Part shown: positions 1 through 4,507 of the stretch, in pieces
Layout: the number at the start of each line of letters is the position of its first letter
How positions within the stretch are numbered: the first letter of the stretch is position 1
Assembly: GCA_003486385.1 (NCBI GenBank)
Contig: DNFT01000026.1
Coordinates: 1-7,221, forward strand
Reading direction: 5' to 3'
Length of the DNA: 7,221 bases
DNA from: Eubacterium sp.
Lineage (GTDB): Bacteria; Bacillota; Clostridia; Lachnospirales; Lachnospiraceae
Notes under the pieces: generated by a model
The model's input: only the letters and a program-made list of their open reading frames with translations
The model's database searches: none
Told to the model about the DNA's origin: nothing
Position numbers and translations under genes: made by a program

Positions 1-88
1 AAGTTTATAGAGCATGTTTTGCCTGCAACATAATCTTAATGGATTTCATAAACTAATTATTTGAATCATGTGACAGACTGTGTAGAAA

Positions 89-93
89 AGGGG
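89..93 (+). promoter_or_regulatory. Ribosome binding site fixing the patB start
   Basis: AGGGG lies 9 bases before the ATG at 103. This favours that ATG over the in-frame TTG at 61, which has no purine-rich site at a proper distance and would add 14 residues absent from the family. The 102 bases upstream hold no gene and no promoter I would defend; CATAAT at 29-34 is a possible -10 without a good -35. Confidence 0.7.
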
Positions 94-102
94 AAAAGTA
101 TT

Positions 103-1278
103 ATGTACGATTTTGATAAAATAGTGGACAGAAGGGGCACGAGCTGTCTGAAATATGACTTTCAGGTGGAAAGGCGCGGCAGGGATGACCTTCTTCCGTT
201 GTGGGTTGCTGATATGGATTTTGCGCTGCCGGAGGAGATACTTGAGGGTATAAGGTACAGGGTTTCGCACGGAATATTCGGGTATACGGATCCTAAGCAG
301 GAGTATTTTGACAGCGTGATAGGATGGTTTGATTCGCATTTCGGCTGGAAGGGAAGGGCGGAATGGATAACGGTCACGCCGGGGGTTGTCGTTGCGATAT
401 CAATAGCTGTGAGGGCACTCACAAAAGAGGGTGATGGTGTGCTCATCCAGCAGCCGGTGTACTATCCTTTTTCGGAGGCAATCGTGCTCAACAGGAGGAA
501 GCTTGTGAACAACCGGCTTGTATATGAGGATGGGAAGTACAGCATTGACTTTGAGGATTTTGAGAGGAAGATAGTTGACGAAAAAGTGAAGCTTTTTATA
601 CTGTGCAGCCCGCACAATCCGGTAGGGCGTGTATGGACTGAGGCGGAGCTTAGAAAAATGGGTGAAATCTGTCTTAAGCACAAGGTTGTTATTGTCTCTG
701 ATGAGATACATTGTGACTTTACCTATGAAGGACATAGGCATATTATGTTTCCGTCGCTTGGGGAGAAATTTGAGCAGAATGTTGTCCTGTGCACTGCGCC
801 GAGCAAGACCTTCAACATAGCGGGGCTTCATGTCTCAAACATTTTTATTCCGAATCCGGAAATCAGGAGAAAATTCAAGGGTGAGCTTGAGGCAATCGGT
901 TTTTCACAGCCTAACATAATGGGGCTTGTGGCATGTCAGGCGGTGTACTCTGAGGGTGATGAGTGGTACAGGGAGCTGAAAAAATATATTGCGGGCAATC
1001 TTGATTATGCGAGGACATATTTTGCCGAAAATATACCTGAGCTAAAGCTTGTGGAGCCGGAGGGTACATATCTTATCTGGCTTGACTGTTCAAAGCTTGG
1101 TCTGAGCGTTGAAGAGCTTGAGAGCTTTGTTGAGGATAAGGCGAAGCTGTGGGTGGATTTCGGGAAGATTTTCGGCAGGGAAAGCGGACAATTCATAAGA
1201 ATAAATATAGCCTGCCCAAGGGCAGTCCTCAAGCAGGCTTTGGAGCAGCTTGGACAGGCGTATAGGGATATAAATTGA
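103..1278 (+). CDS. patB: MalY/PatB-family PLP-dependent C-S beta-lyase (cystathionine beta-lyase type aminotransferase)
   Basis: This is a cytosolic fold-type I PLP enzyme of 391 residues, the normal family length. Family members cleave the C-S bond of L-cystathionine or cysteine conjugates, giving the thiol (homocysteine), pyruvate and ammonia; some act mainly as aminotransferases or regulators. Visible landmarks are the N-terminal WVADMDF segment typical of MalY/PatB, the VTPGVV loop, CSPHNPVGRVW with Asn172, VSDEIHCDF with Asp200 (pairs with the PLP ring nitrogen), APSKTFNIAGLH with the Schiff-base Lys235, and QFIRIN with Arg366 for the substrate carboxylate. All expected catalytic residues are present, so the gene looks intact. 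The start is the ATG at 103 rather than TTG at 61, because of the AGGGG ribosome site. It stands alone on the plus strand and converges with the esterase gene 54 bases downstream. The family call is secure; the substrate (cystathionine, cysteine or another thioether) cannot be read from sequence. Confidence 0.93.
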   Translation: MYDFDKIVDRRGTSCLKYDFQVERRGRDDLLPLWVADMDFALPEEILEGIRYRVSHGIFGYTDPKQEYFDSVIGWFDSHFGWKGRAEWITVTPGVVVAISIAVRALTKEGDGVLIQQPVYYPFSEAIVLNRRKLVNNRLVYEDGKYSIDFEDFERKIVDEKVKLFILCSPHNPVGRVWTEAELRKMGEICLKHKVVIVSDEIHCDFTYEGHRHIMFPSLGEKFEQNVVLCTAPSKTFNIAGLHVSNIFIPNPEIRRKFKGELEAIGFSQPNIMGLVACQAVYSEGDEWYRELKKYIAGNLDYARTYFAENIPELKLVEPEGTYLIWLDCSKLGLSVEELESFVEDKAKLWVDFGKIFGRESGQFIRINIACPRAVLKQALEQLGQAYRDIN

Positions 1279-1302
1279 CTGTCAGATGTAGCATTTTAAT
1301 GG

Positions 1303-1319
1303 ATGTATTGTTGATACAT
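1303..1319. terminator. Weak hairpin between convergent genes
   Basis: ATGTAT, a 5-base loop and ATACAT form a 6-bp stem that G-U pairs can extend. It lies in the 54-base gap between the ends of the plus-strand lyase and minus-strand esterase. Its position suits a shared terminator, but the stem is AT-rich and no clear T-run follows on either strand, so the call is weak. Confidence 0.25.
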
Positions 1320-1332
1320 TTGCAGCGCCTGA

Positions 1333-2166
1333 TTATTGCAGGGCATTGAACCATGTGGCAAAAAGCTCAGGCCAGCATGCACATTCGGGCTGGATTTCCC
1401 TGCCGGTAAGGCAGGCGGTCTCCTCTGTTGCGAGTGCAAGACCGTGGCAGCCCTTGGCAAAGATGTGCAGCTCACATGGAATTTTATATTTTCTCAGTGC
1501 ACCTGCCATGAGAAGTGAATTTTCTACAGGCACTGTGCCGTCCTCAAATGTATGCCAGATGAAGGAAGGTATGGTGTCCTCGTTTACTCTTTTTTCAAGT
1601 GATACAGTGTCATACATTTTTTCATCGCCGCCTACCAGTGCATTGAAGGAGCCGCGGTGTGCGAACTCACCCGCTGTTATCACAGGGTAGGATAGGAGCA
1701 TGCAGGATGGTCTGTAATCCATGCTTTCTCCGCCGAGAACCTCGGTAATCAGTTCGTCCTTCCACATTGTGCCGAGGCTTCCTGCGACATGTGCACCTGC
1801 CGAAAAGCCGCATATACATAGCTTATCTGTGTCTACATGCCATTCCACGGCATGTTTTTTTATGTAATCGACAGCCATGGCAGCCTCTAAAAGCTGTGAC
1901 GGATACCTGTCAGGTGCAAGGCTGTATGACAGAATGCATGCATTGTAGCCGTAAGAATTCATCCTGATGGCGATTGGCTCAGCCTCACGGAATGAGAGAT
2001 GTGTGTAGCCGCCGCCCGGACAGATGAGCACGAGAGGACGCTTCTTGTCACCGCGGTATTCGCTGTGATGGTCGACAATATAAGTTGTAAGCTTTGCCAC
2101 ACAATCGCTGTGTGATATACCTGCCTTTGTATAGTCAGGCTTTAATTCTATTGTGGTGTGAATCAT
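1333..2166 (-). CDS. Alpha/beta-hydrolase, acetyl-esterase/lipase type (Aes / BD-FAE-like)
   Basis: This is a 277-residue serine hydrolase with no signal peptide, so it is probably cytosolic. The sequence shows the oxyanion-hole motif CPGGGYTHLSF (residues 49-59), a following SYSLAPDRYP segment typical of esterase/lipase proteins, the nucleophile elbow GFSAG with Ser122, an acid in FEDGTVPV (Asp209) and the catalytic histidine in KGCHGLAL (His241). The triad is complete and in the right order, and the length is normal for the group. Related proteins in gut Firmicutes remove acetyl or feruloyl groups from sugars or hydrolyse small esters; the substrate here is not evident. The ATG start has AAGGAGG 6 bases upstream (2173-2179). 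It is transcribed leftwards, converging with the lyase gene, and lies downstream of the minus-strand accessory genes. No convincing own promoter is visible. A palindrome CAGATATCTG (2268-2277) and the possible -10 TATATT (2259-2264) are candidates only. Confidence 0.9.
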   Translation of the reverse strand: MIHTTIELKPDYTKAGISHSDCVAKLTTYIVDHHSEYRGDKKRPLVLICPGGGYTHLSFREAEPIAIRMNSYGYNACILSYSLAPDRYPSQLLEAAMAVDYIKKHAVEWHVDTDKLCICGFSAGAHVAGSLGTMWKDELITEVLGGESMDYRPSCMLLSYPVITAGEFAHRGSFNALVGGDEKMYDTVSLEKRVNEDTIPSFIWHTFEDGTVPVENSLLMAGALRKYKIPCELHIFAKGCHGLALATEETACLTGREIQPECACWPELFATWFNALQ

Positions 2167-2180
2167 AATTTACCTCCTTA

Positions 2181-2198
2181 AGAGCCATTAGAGCCATT
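2181..2198. repeat. Tandem 9-bp direct repeat
   Basis: AGAGCCATT occurs twice end to end, just upstream of the esterase ribosome site. The 10-mer GCCATTAGAG spanning the junction of the two copies (2184-2193) recurs exactly at 2277-2286, so this short motif is repeated on both sides of the neighbouring inverted repeat. Confidence 0.8.
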
Positions 2199-2238
2199 GG
2201 GGACGGTGTTTTTGGCTTCTTTTACTGTCCCTTGTGGC
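2193..2238. repeat. Imperfect inverted repeat (REP-like hairpin candidate)
   Basis: The arms 2193-2207 and 2224-2238 match at 11 of 15 positions as inverted repeats. The core stem GGGACGGT/ACTGTCCC is 8 bp with one G-U pair, around a 16-base loop. It lies in the leader region of the esterase gene. On the minus strand no T-run follows; on the plus strand a run of eight T begins 4 bases beyond the right arm, but no gene there needs a terminator. The GGGACGG/CTGTCCC ends recall REP-like interspersed hairpins of Clostridia, which is an impression only, since no second full copy exists in the window. Confidence 0.5.
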
Positions 2239-2287
2239 ACATATTTTTTTTGGATACAAATATAGAACAGATATCTGCCATTAGAGG

Positions 2288-2398
2288 TTAAAAAACTTTA
2301 TAGGCAGACAAACTGCAATCTTGTTCTGCAAGCTGTTTCAGTGTAAGCCCACGATCTAAACGCAGGTCTTTTATGCGTTCTTGTATGGATAATGCCAT
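2288..2398 (-). pseudogene. Truncated XRE-family helix-turn-helix regulator (N-terminal remnant)
   Basis: A minus-strand reading frame starts at the ATG at 2398, with AGGGGG about 6 bases upstream (2405-2410), and encodes 36 residues before a TAA. It begins MALSIQERIKDLR and continues with LTLKQLAEQ (residues 18-26). This is the first helix and the start of the HTH seen in XRE/Cro-C1 regulators, and it closely resembles regulators that I know from integrative conjugative elements of gut Firmicutes. After Gln26 the similarity ends: the expected recognition helix (TGLSKSAL-type) is replaced by ten unrelated residues and a stop, and the rest of the usual protein of 100 residues or more is missing. 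The ribosome site and start are preserved, so a short peptide could still be made, but it could not form a DNA-binding domain. It sits 33 bases downstream of the GNAT gene. I read it as debris of a mobile element. Confidence 0.7.
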
Positions 2399-2443
2399 GC
2401 TATGCCCCCTGGTTTTCGATAAAATTGAAAATTATAATGCCAT
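2389..2443. repeat. 10-bp direct repeat at GNAT end and XRE start
   Basis: ATAATGCCAT occurs at 2389-2398 and again at 2434-2443, 45 bases apart. On the minus strand these are the last codons of the acetyltransferase (ATG GCA TTA TAA) and the first codons of the XRE remnant (ATG GCA TTA TCC). The repeat may be chance or a recombination scar. Confidence 0.6.
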
Positions 2444-2890
2444 TATGTAGATTTGACAAGGATTCCACTCATCCCACAATGTTGGAAACACTTCAAACTC
2501 CTTAAAACCAAGTGAACTATAAAATTGATTCGTTTTGTCATACTGCTTGTATTTACCCTGCTGAACTGTCTTTACTTGAATAAACGAATATCCTTGTTCG
2601 ATGCTTACTTGTTTGGCACATTCAAATAGTGATTTACCTATTCCGTTTCGATGATATTCCTTTAACACTCCCATAACGGCAAGTTCTACGGTATCTTTTC
2701 CTGTTTGCTTTAGATAGAGAAAGCCTATCGGATTTTCATCCTTATATGCACAGAAGAATATTTTACCGATACTTCCTTCTATATACTCGTCTCTAGATTC
2801 AGGAATACCAAACCAATCGGGCAATGCTTCAAGAATAAATCTGGCGATATTCTTTTTTTCTATGTCATCTGATATTTGCAGTATTTCCAT
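2432..2890 (-). CDS. GNAT-family N-acetyltransferase
   Basis: This 152-residue cytosolic protein has the single-domain GNAT fold and uses acetyl-CoA. Motif A is clear at residues 72-93, with VMGVLKEYHRNGIGKSLF carrying the pyrophosphate-binding RNGIGK loop (81-86). The FYSSLGF segment (123-129) with Tyr124 matches the C-terminal motif of the family, including the likely general acid tyrosine. The length is normal and there is no break. The start at 2890 is supported by GAGGAG at 2902-2907, with a rather long 11-base spacing. It follows the TetR gene by 53 bases on the same strand. The gene is visibly more AT-rich than the flanking metabolic genes, consistent with acquisition. The substrate is unknown: such enzymes acetylate small amines, antibiotics or protein N-termini, and nothing here decides between them. 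The protein ends NPCQIYIMAL, a form common in the unassigned Firmicutes members. Confidence 0.88.
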   Translation of the reverse strand: MEILQISDDIEKKNIARFILEALPDWFGIPESRDEYIEGSIGKIFFCAYKDENPIGFLYLKQTGKDTVELAVMGVLKEYHRNGIGKSLFECAKQVSIEQGYSFIQVKTVQQGKYKQYDKTNQFYSSLGFKEFEVFPTLWDEWNPCQIYIMAL

Positions 2891-2922
2891 ATGCGAATTT
2901 TCTCCTCAAATTACGATTTTTC

Positions 2923-2945
2923 CAACACTATAACTGGAAGTTGTT
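2923..2945. promoter_or_regulatory. Possible second TetR-type box before the GNAT gene
   Basis: CAACAC-TATA-ACTG (2923-2936) resembles CAACAC-AA-ACTG read on the minus strand from 4014 in the palindrome upstream of the TetR operon. It is followed by AGTTGTT (2939-2945), giving an imperfect inverted repeat. A minus-strand TATAGT (2927-2932) inside it could be a -10, but no good -35 is visible. It overlaps the end of the TetR gene. This is a tentative operator/promoter. Confidence 0.25.
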
Positions 2946-3549
2946 AAACAGCGTTCATTGTTTCGCTTTGTGGCATTTTTACACACTGCTGAATCACACC
3001 TGTAACATATGTAATGGAATCGGTGCAGTCGTTCTTGAGCCATTCTGAGATAATTGCCATCAATCCCCGAATATAAAAGGCCATGATATAAGGTCGATCC
3101 TGTGGCAGTACGCCGTAGCGGTCGAGAATTGGCGTAAACACATAACGGAACATCTTATCATAGCTTTTATCCATCCCCAACACCGCCGCATTTTCTGTTG
3201 CTGTGCGGAACAGTCGCTTGTTGTTCTTAATGTAGCTGAGGTAAGGTGTTAAATAATCCGGCGTAATTAGATATAATTCATCTCTCGGGCAATTCCGCAG
3301 CTTTGCAGAAAAGGCATCTGAATCTTTCTCCATGCAAGCAAGAAATTGCTCGTTCATACGACTGACACTCTCCGAGAGCAAGTCTGACATCGTTTCATAG
3401 TGAAGATAGAAGGTGGAACGATTGACCTCTGCTACTTCACAGATTTCTTTGACTGTAATATACTCAAAATCTTTTTTTGCCAGAAGTGTCAGAAAGGCTT
3501 CGTCCATTCTGGCTGCAGTAGCAAAATATCTGCTTTCTGATCTATTCAA
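2944..3549 (-). CDS. TetR/AcrR-family transcriptional regulator (TetR_C_8-like C-terminus)
   Basis: This 201-residue regulator is a normal-length TetR. Residues 13-30 form the first helix, and residues 31-51 (ITVKEICEVAEVNRSTFYLHY) are the classic TetR helix-turn-helix. The C-terminal part, especially DRPYIMAFYIRGLMAIISEWLKN (151-173), matches the style of the TetR_C_8 ligand-binding domain. It would act as a DNA-binding dimer in the cytosol, normally a repressor released by a small ligand that is not identified here. The start is TTG at 3549. The codon just upstream is an in-frame TGA, an overlapping ATG at 3553 runs into a stop after three codons, and starting at Met15 would cut helix 1. 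AGGTGG (3556-3561) sits 6 bases before the TTG. The gene follows the two-TM protein gene by 28 bases, so the two are probably co-transcribed and self-regulated. Confidence 0.92.
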   Translation of the reverse strand: MNRSESRYFATAARMDEAFLTLLAKKDFEYITVKEICEVAEVNRSTFYLHYETMSDLLSESVSRMNEQFLACMEKDSDAFSAKLRNCPRDELYLITPDYLTPYLSYIKNNKRLFRTATENAAVLGMDKSYDKMFRYVFTPILDRYGVLPQDRPYIMAFYIRGLMAIISEWLKNDCTDSITYVTGVIQQCVKMPQSETMNAV

Positions 3550-3554
3550 TCATT

Positions 3555-3562
3555 CCCACCTT
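3555..3562 (-). promoter_or_regulatory. Ribosome binding site for the TTG start of tetR
   Basis: On the minus strand AAGGTGGG lies 5-6 bases before TTG at 3549. A good site with no usable in-frame ATG nearby supports the rare start codon, which would lower regulator output relative to the gene ahead of it. Confidence 0.6.
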
Positions 3563-3577
3563 CTTTCGTGTTTTCGT

Positions 3578-3931
3578 TTACTTCTCACTGATTTCTTTTG
3601 CCAGTTCCATGATTTCAAAAGCGTATTTCTGCTTGCCCTGAGCCAGCAATTTTTTGTAGATATGGTAATTAACGCCCATACCCAGCAGCCCGATAATGCC
3701 GACAATCACGCCGAGAACAAACATAGCAGTACTACCGTTGCCGATAACCTTCATGGAAAGGCACATCCCGACACCGGCTACCAACGCTGTGATAATACCG
3801 AAGGTGTAGGTAAAAACGGTTGCGGGAAGCTTGGCTTTTGCATCCAGCTTGCGAAGAGCGACCACCTTGGAGGTGTCCTTGGGTGCATATTCGTTTGCGA
3901 GTTGTTCTGCATAGATTTTATCTGTATTCAT
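3578..3931 (-). CDS. Small two-TM membrane protein (hypothetical, conserved in Lachnospiraceae)
   Basis: This 117-residue protein has a charged N-terminal region (residues 1-35, with KDTSKVVALRKLDAKAK), two hydrophobic helices at about 38-60 and 69-89, and a charged amphipathic tail (92-117, YKKLLAQGKQKYAFEIMELAKEISEK). Both ends are predicted to be cytoplasmic with a short GNGS turn outside. I recall close relatives in gut Lachnospiraceae carrying the product name dihydropteridine reductase, but nothing here looks like a pterin- or NAD(P)H-binding domain, so I regard that name as unsupported. No function is assigned. The start is secure, with AAGGAGG (3941-3947) 9 bases upstream. It is the first gene of a likely operon with tetR (28 bases downstream). 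That position suggests it is a target of the regulator, perhaps part of an envelope-stress or drug response, which is inference only. Confidence 0.85.
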   Translation of the reverse strand: MNTDKIYAEQLANEYAPKDTSKVVALRKLDAKAKLPATVFTYTFGIITALVAGVGMCLSMKVIGNGSTAMFVLGVIVGIIGLLGMGVNYHIYKKLLAQGKQKYAFEIMELAKEISEK

Positions 3932-3961
3932 GGCTTGTTGCCTCCTTCATTTGATGGTTCT

Positions 3962-3990
3962 ATGATACCAGCAAAGAACGAGTAACGGAA
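3962..3990 (-). promoter_or_regulatory. Extended -10 promoter of the two-TM/tetR operon
   Basis: On the minus strand TGG-TATCAT (-10 at 3962-3967) forms an extended -10 element. With a 17-base spacer the -35 is TTCCGT (3985-3990), which is poor, as is usual with extended -10 promoters. Transcription would begin near 3955, leaving about 24 bases of leader that includes the ribosome site. Confidence 0.5.
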
Positions 3991-4014
3991 CAACACTGAC
4001 GGCAGTTTGTGTTG
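3991..4014. promoter_or_regulatory. Candidate TetR operator palindrome
   Basis: CAACAC (3991-3996) and GTGTTG (4009-4014) are perfect inverted arms 12 bases apart. A nested shorter palindrome, ACTG-acgg-CAGT (3995-4006), sits at the left of centre, so two registers are possible. It directly abuts the weak -35 of the operon promoter. Dyad symmetry of about 24 bp next to the promoter of a TetR operon is what an autoregulatory operator looks like, though a site upstream of -35 could equally serve activation. Confidence 0.45.
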
Positions 4015-4068
4015 AGTTCAAGAATTGTGCAAGTTTCGATTTTCTTAATTCTACAAACTGGAATTTGA

Positions 4069-4299
4069 CTATTCGTTTGTTTCTCTATAAACTGTCATTC
4101 CGAGTATTTTGATTTCGAACCCATCAATATATGGTTTTACACCATCTACTTCTGGTGCAAGTTGGTGTATTATTGTAACTTCATACACTAATGCTTTATA
4201 CCTAACGCTTCCGCCGTCTTTTAAGTTCATACGAACAGGGGTTAATAGGATTACTAAAACAACTATAATCGCAATTACCACAAAGAATTTCTTTTTCAT
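4069..4299 (-). CDS. Small single-TM protein with LKDGG-type extracytoplasmic domain (hypothetical)
   Basis: This 76-residue protein starts MKKKFF, followed by one hydrophobic helix (about 5-21). The rest is a compact polar domain of about 55 residues with the motif MNLKDGGSVRYKALVYEV (24-41) and a final FEIKILGMTVY (61-71). Three lysines before the helix predict the N-terminus inside and the small domain outside the membrane. The absence of a lipobox cysteine argues for a membrane anchor rather than a lipoprotein. I recognise the LKDGG...YKA pattern from short uncharacterised Firmicutes proteins but know no function. The start at 4299 is preferred because AAGGAG (4309-4314) lies 9 bases upstream and the signal-anchor begins there. 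A longer frame from TTG at 4401 would run through the leader hairpin and lacks a ribosome site. It has its own strong promoter, and 137 bases separate it from the next minus-strand gene. Confidence 0.8.
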   Translation of the reverse strand: MKKKFFVVIAIIVVLVILLTPVRMNLKDGGSVRYKALVYEVTIIHQLAPEVDGVKPYIDGFEIKILGMTVYRETNE

Positions 4300-4303
4300 A
4301 CAA

Positions 4304-4351
4304 TCACACTCCTTTGCCAAATTCCGATTTACTAATATCTTTATTTTCCAT
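4304..4351 (-). other. Possible 15-codon upstream ORF in the leader
   Basis: On the minus strand an ATG (4349-4351) directly follows the leader hairpin. It opens a 15-codon frame (MENKDISKSEFGKGV) ending in TGA at 4304-4306, 4 bases before the main ATG. Its own ribosome-site-like AAGGA is buried in the loop and 3' arm of the hairpin, and the ribosome site of the 76-aa gene lies inside its last codons. Translation of this frame could couple to the main gene. It may also be chance. Confidence 0.25.
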
Positions 4352-4374
4352 CTTCTTGTCCTTCGGACAAGAAG
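4352..4374. promoter_or_regulatory. Perfect 10-bp hairpin in the leader of the 76-aa gene
   Basis: CTTCTTGTCC, a 3-base loop and GGACAAGAAG form a perfect 10-bp stem. It lies about 50 bases after the predicted transcription start and 52 bases before the main ATG on the minus strand. A small second hairpin, GCTC-aaa-GAGC (4383-4393), lies just ahead of it. No T-run follows on either strand, so it is not a standard terminator. It may be a leader structure affecting RNA stability or translation. Confidence 0.55.
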
Positions 4375-4427
4375 CACCCCTCGCTCAAAGAGCCCGGTCA
4401 ATTCTTATTTATTTTCTGTCCCTGCTC

Positions 4428-4456
4428 ATTATAGCACAAATGAATTGCAAAGACAA
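4428..4456 (-). promoter_or_regulatory. Strong sigma-A promoter for the leftward genes
   Basis: On the minus strand TTGTCT (4451-4456), a 17-base spacer and a consensus TATAAT (4428-4433) preceded by TGC form an extended -10 promoter. The expected start is near 4421, giving a leader of about 120 bases before the 76-aa protein. Confidence 0.75.
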
Positions 4457-4473
4457 TTTAAAGGTGATACAAT
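4445..4473 (+). promoter_or_regulatory. Sigma-A promoter of glgB
   Basis: TTGCAA (4445-4450), a 17-base spacer and TACAAT (4468-4473) preceded by TGA form an extended -10 promoter. Transcription would start near 4480, leaving a leader of under 30 bases. Its -35 box directly abuts that of the opposite promoter. A second TATAAT at 4485-4490 lacks a -35. Confidence 0.7.
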
Positions 4474-4490
4474 AATTTTATGAATATAAT

Positions 4491-4502
4491 GGAAGGTGAG
4501 GG
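4491..4502 (+). promoter_or_regulatory. Ribosome binding site fixing the glgB start
   Basis: The purine-rich GGAAGGTGAGGG ends 5 bases before ATG at 4508. The in-frame GTG at 4496 lies inside this site and has nothing suitable upstream, so ATG 4508 is chosen. Confidence 0.65.
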
Positions 4503-4507
4503 ATTGC

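Noticed and set aside
61..102. Extended patB start at TTG 61
   Set aside because: There is no ribosome site upstream of TTG and the 14 extra residues do not fit the family; AGGGG points to ATG 103.
400..831. 143-residue minus-strand open frame inside patB
   Set aside because: It is antisense to conserved PLP-enzyme motifs, and nothing supports its expression.
1209..1239. Two alternative hairpins near the patB 3' end (CTGCCC/GGGCAG and AGCCTGC/GCAGGCT), attenuator-like
   Set aside because: They lie wholly inside the conserved coding sequence, with no regulated gene downstream on that strand; most likely chance from codon choice.
2193..2250. Plus-strand intrinsic terminator (hairpin then T8 at 2243-2250)
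   Set aside because: The T-run begins 4 bases beyond the stem, the stem is imperfect with a long loop, and no plus-strand gene ends here.
3413..3985. 190-residue plus-strand open frame
   Set aside because: It lies opposite tetR and the two-TM gene, both of which show clear domains and ribosome sites; its protein has no family character.
4300..4401. Longer start (TTG 4401) for the 76-aa membrane protein
   Set aside because: The added 34 residues are translated leader hairpin, and no ribosome site precedes TTG 4401.
4485..4490. Second TATAAT as the main glgB promoter
   Set aside because: No -35 lies at the right distance, and transcription would start inside or after the ribosome binding site.
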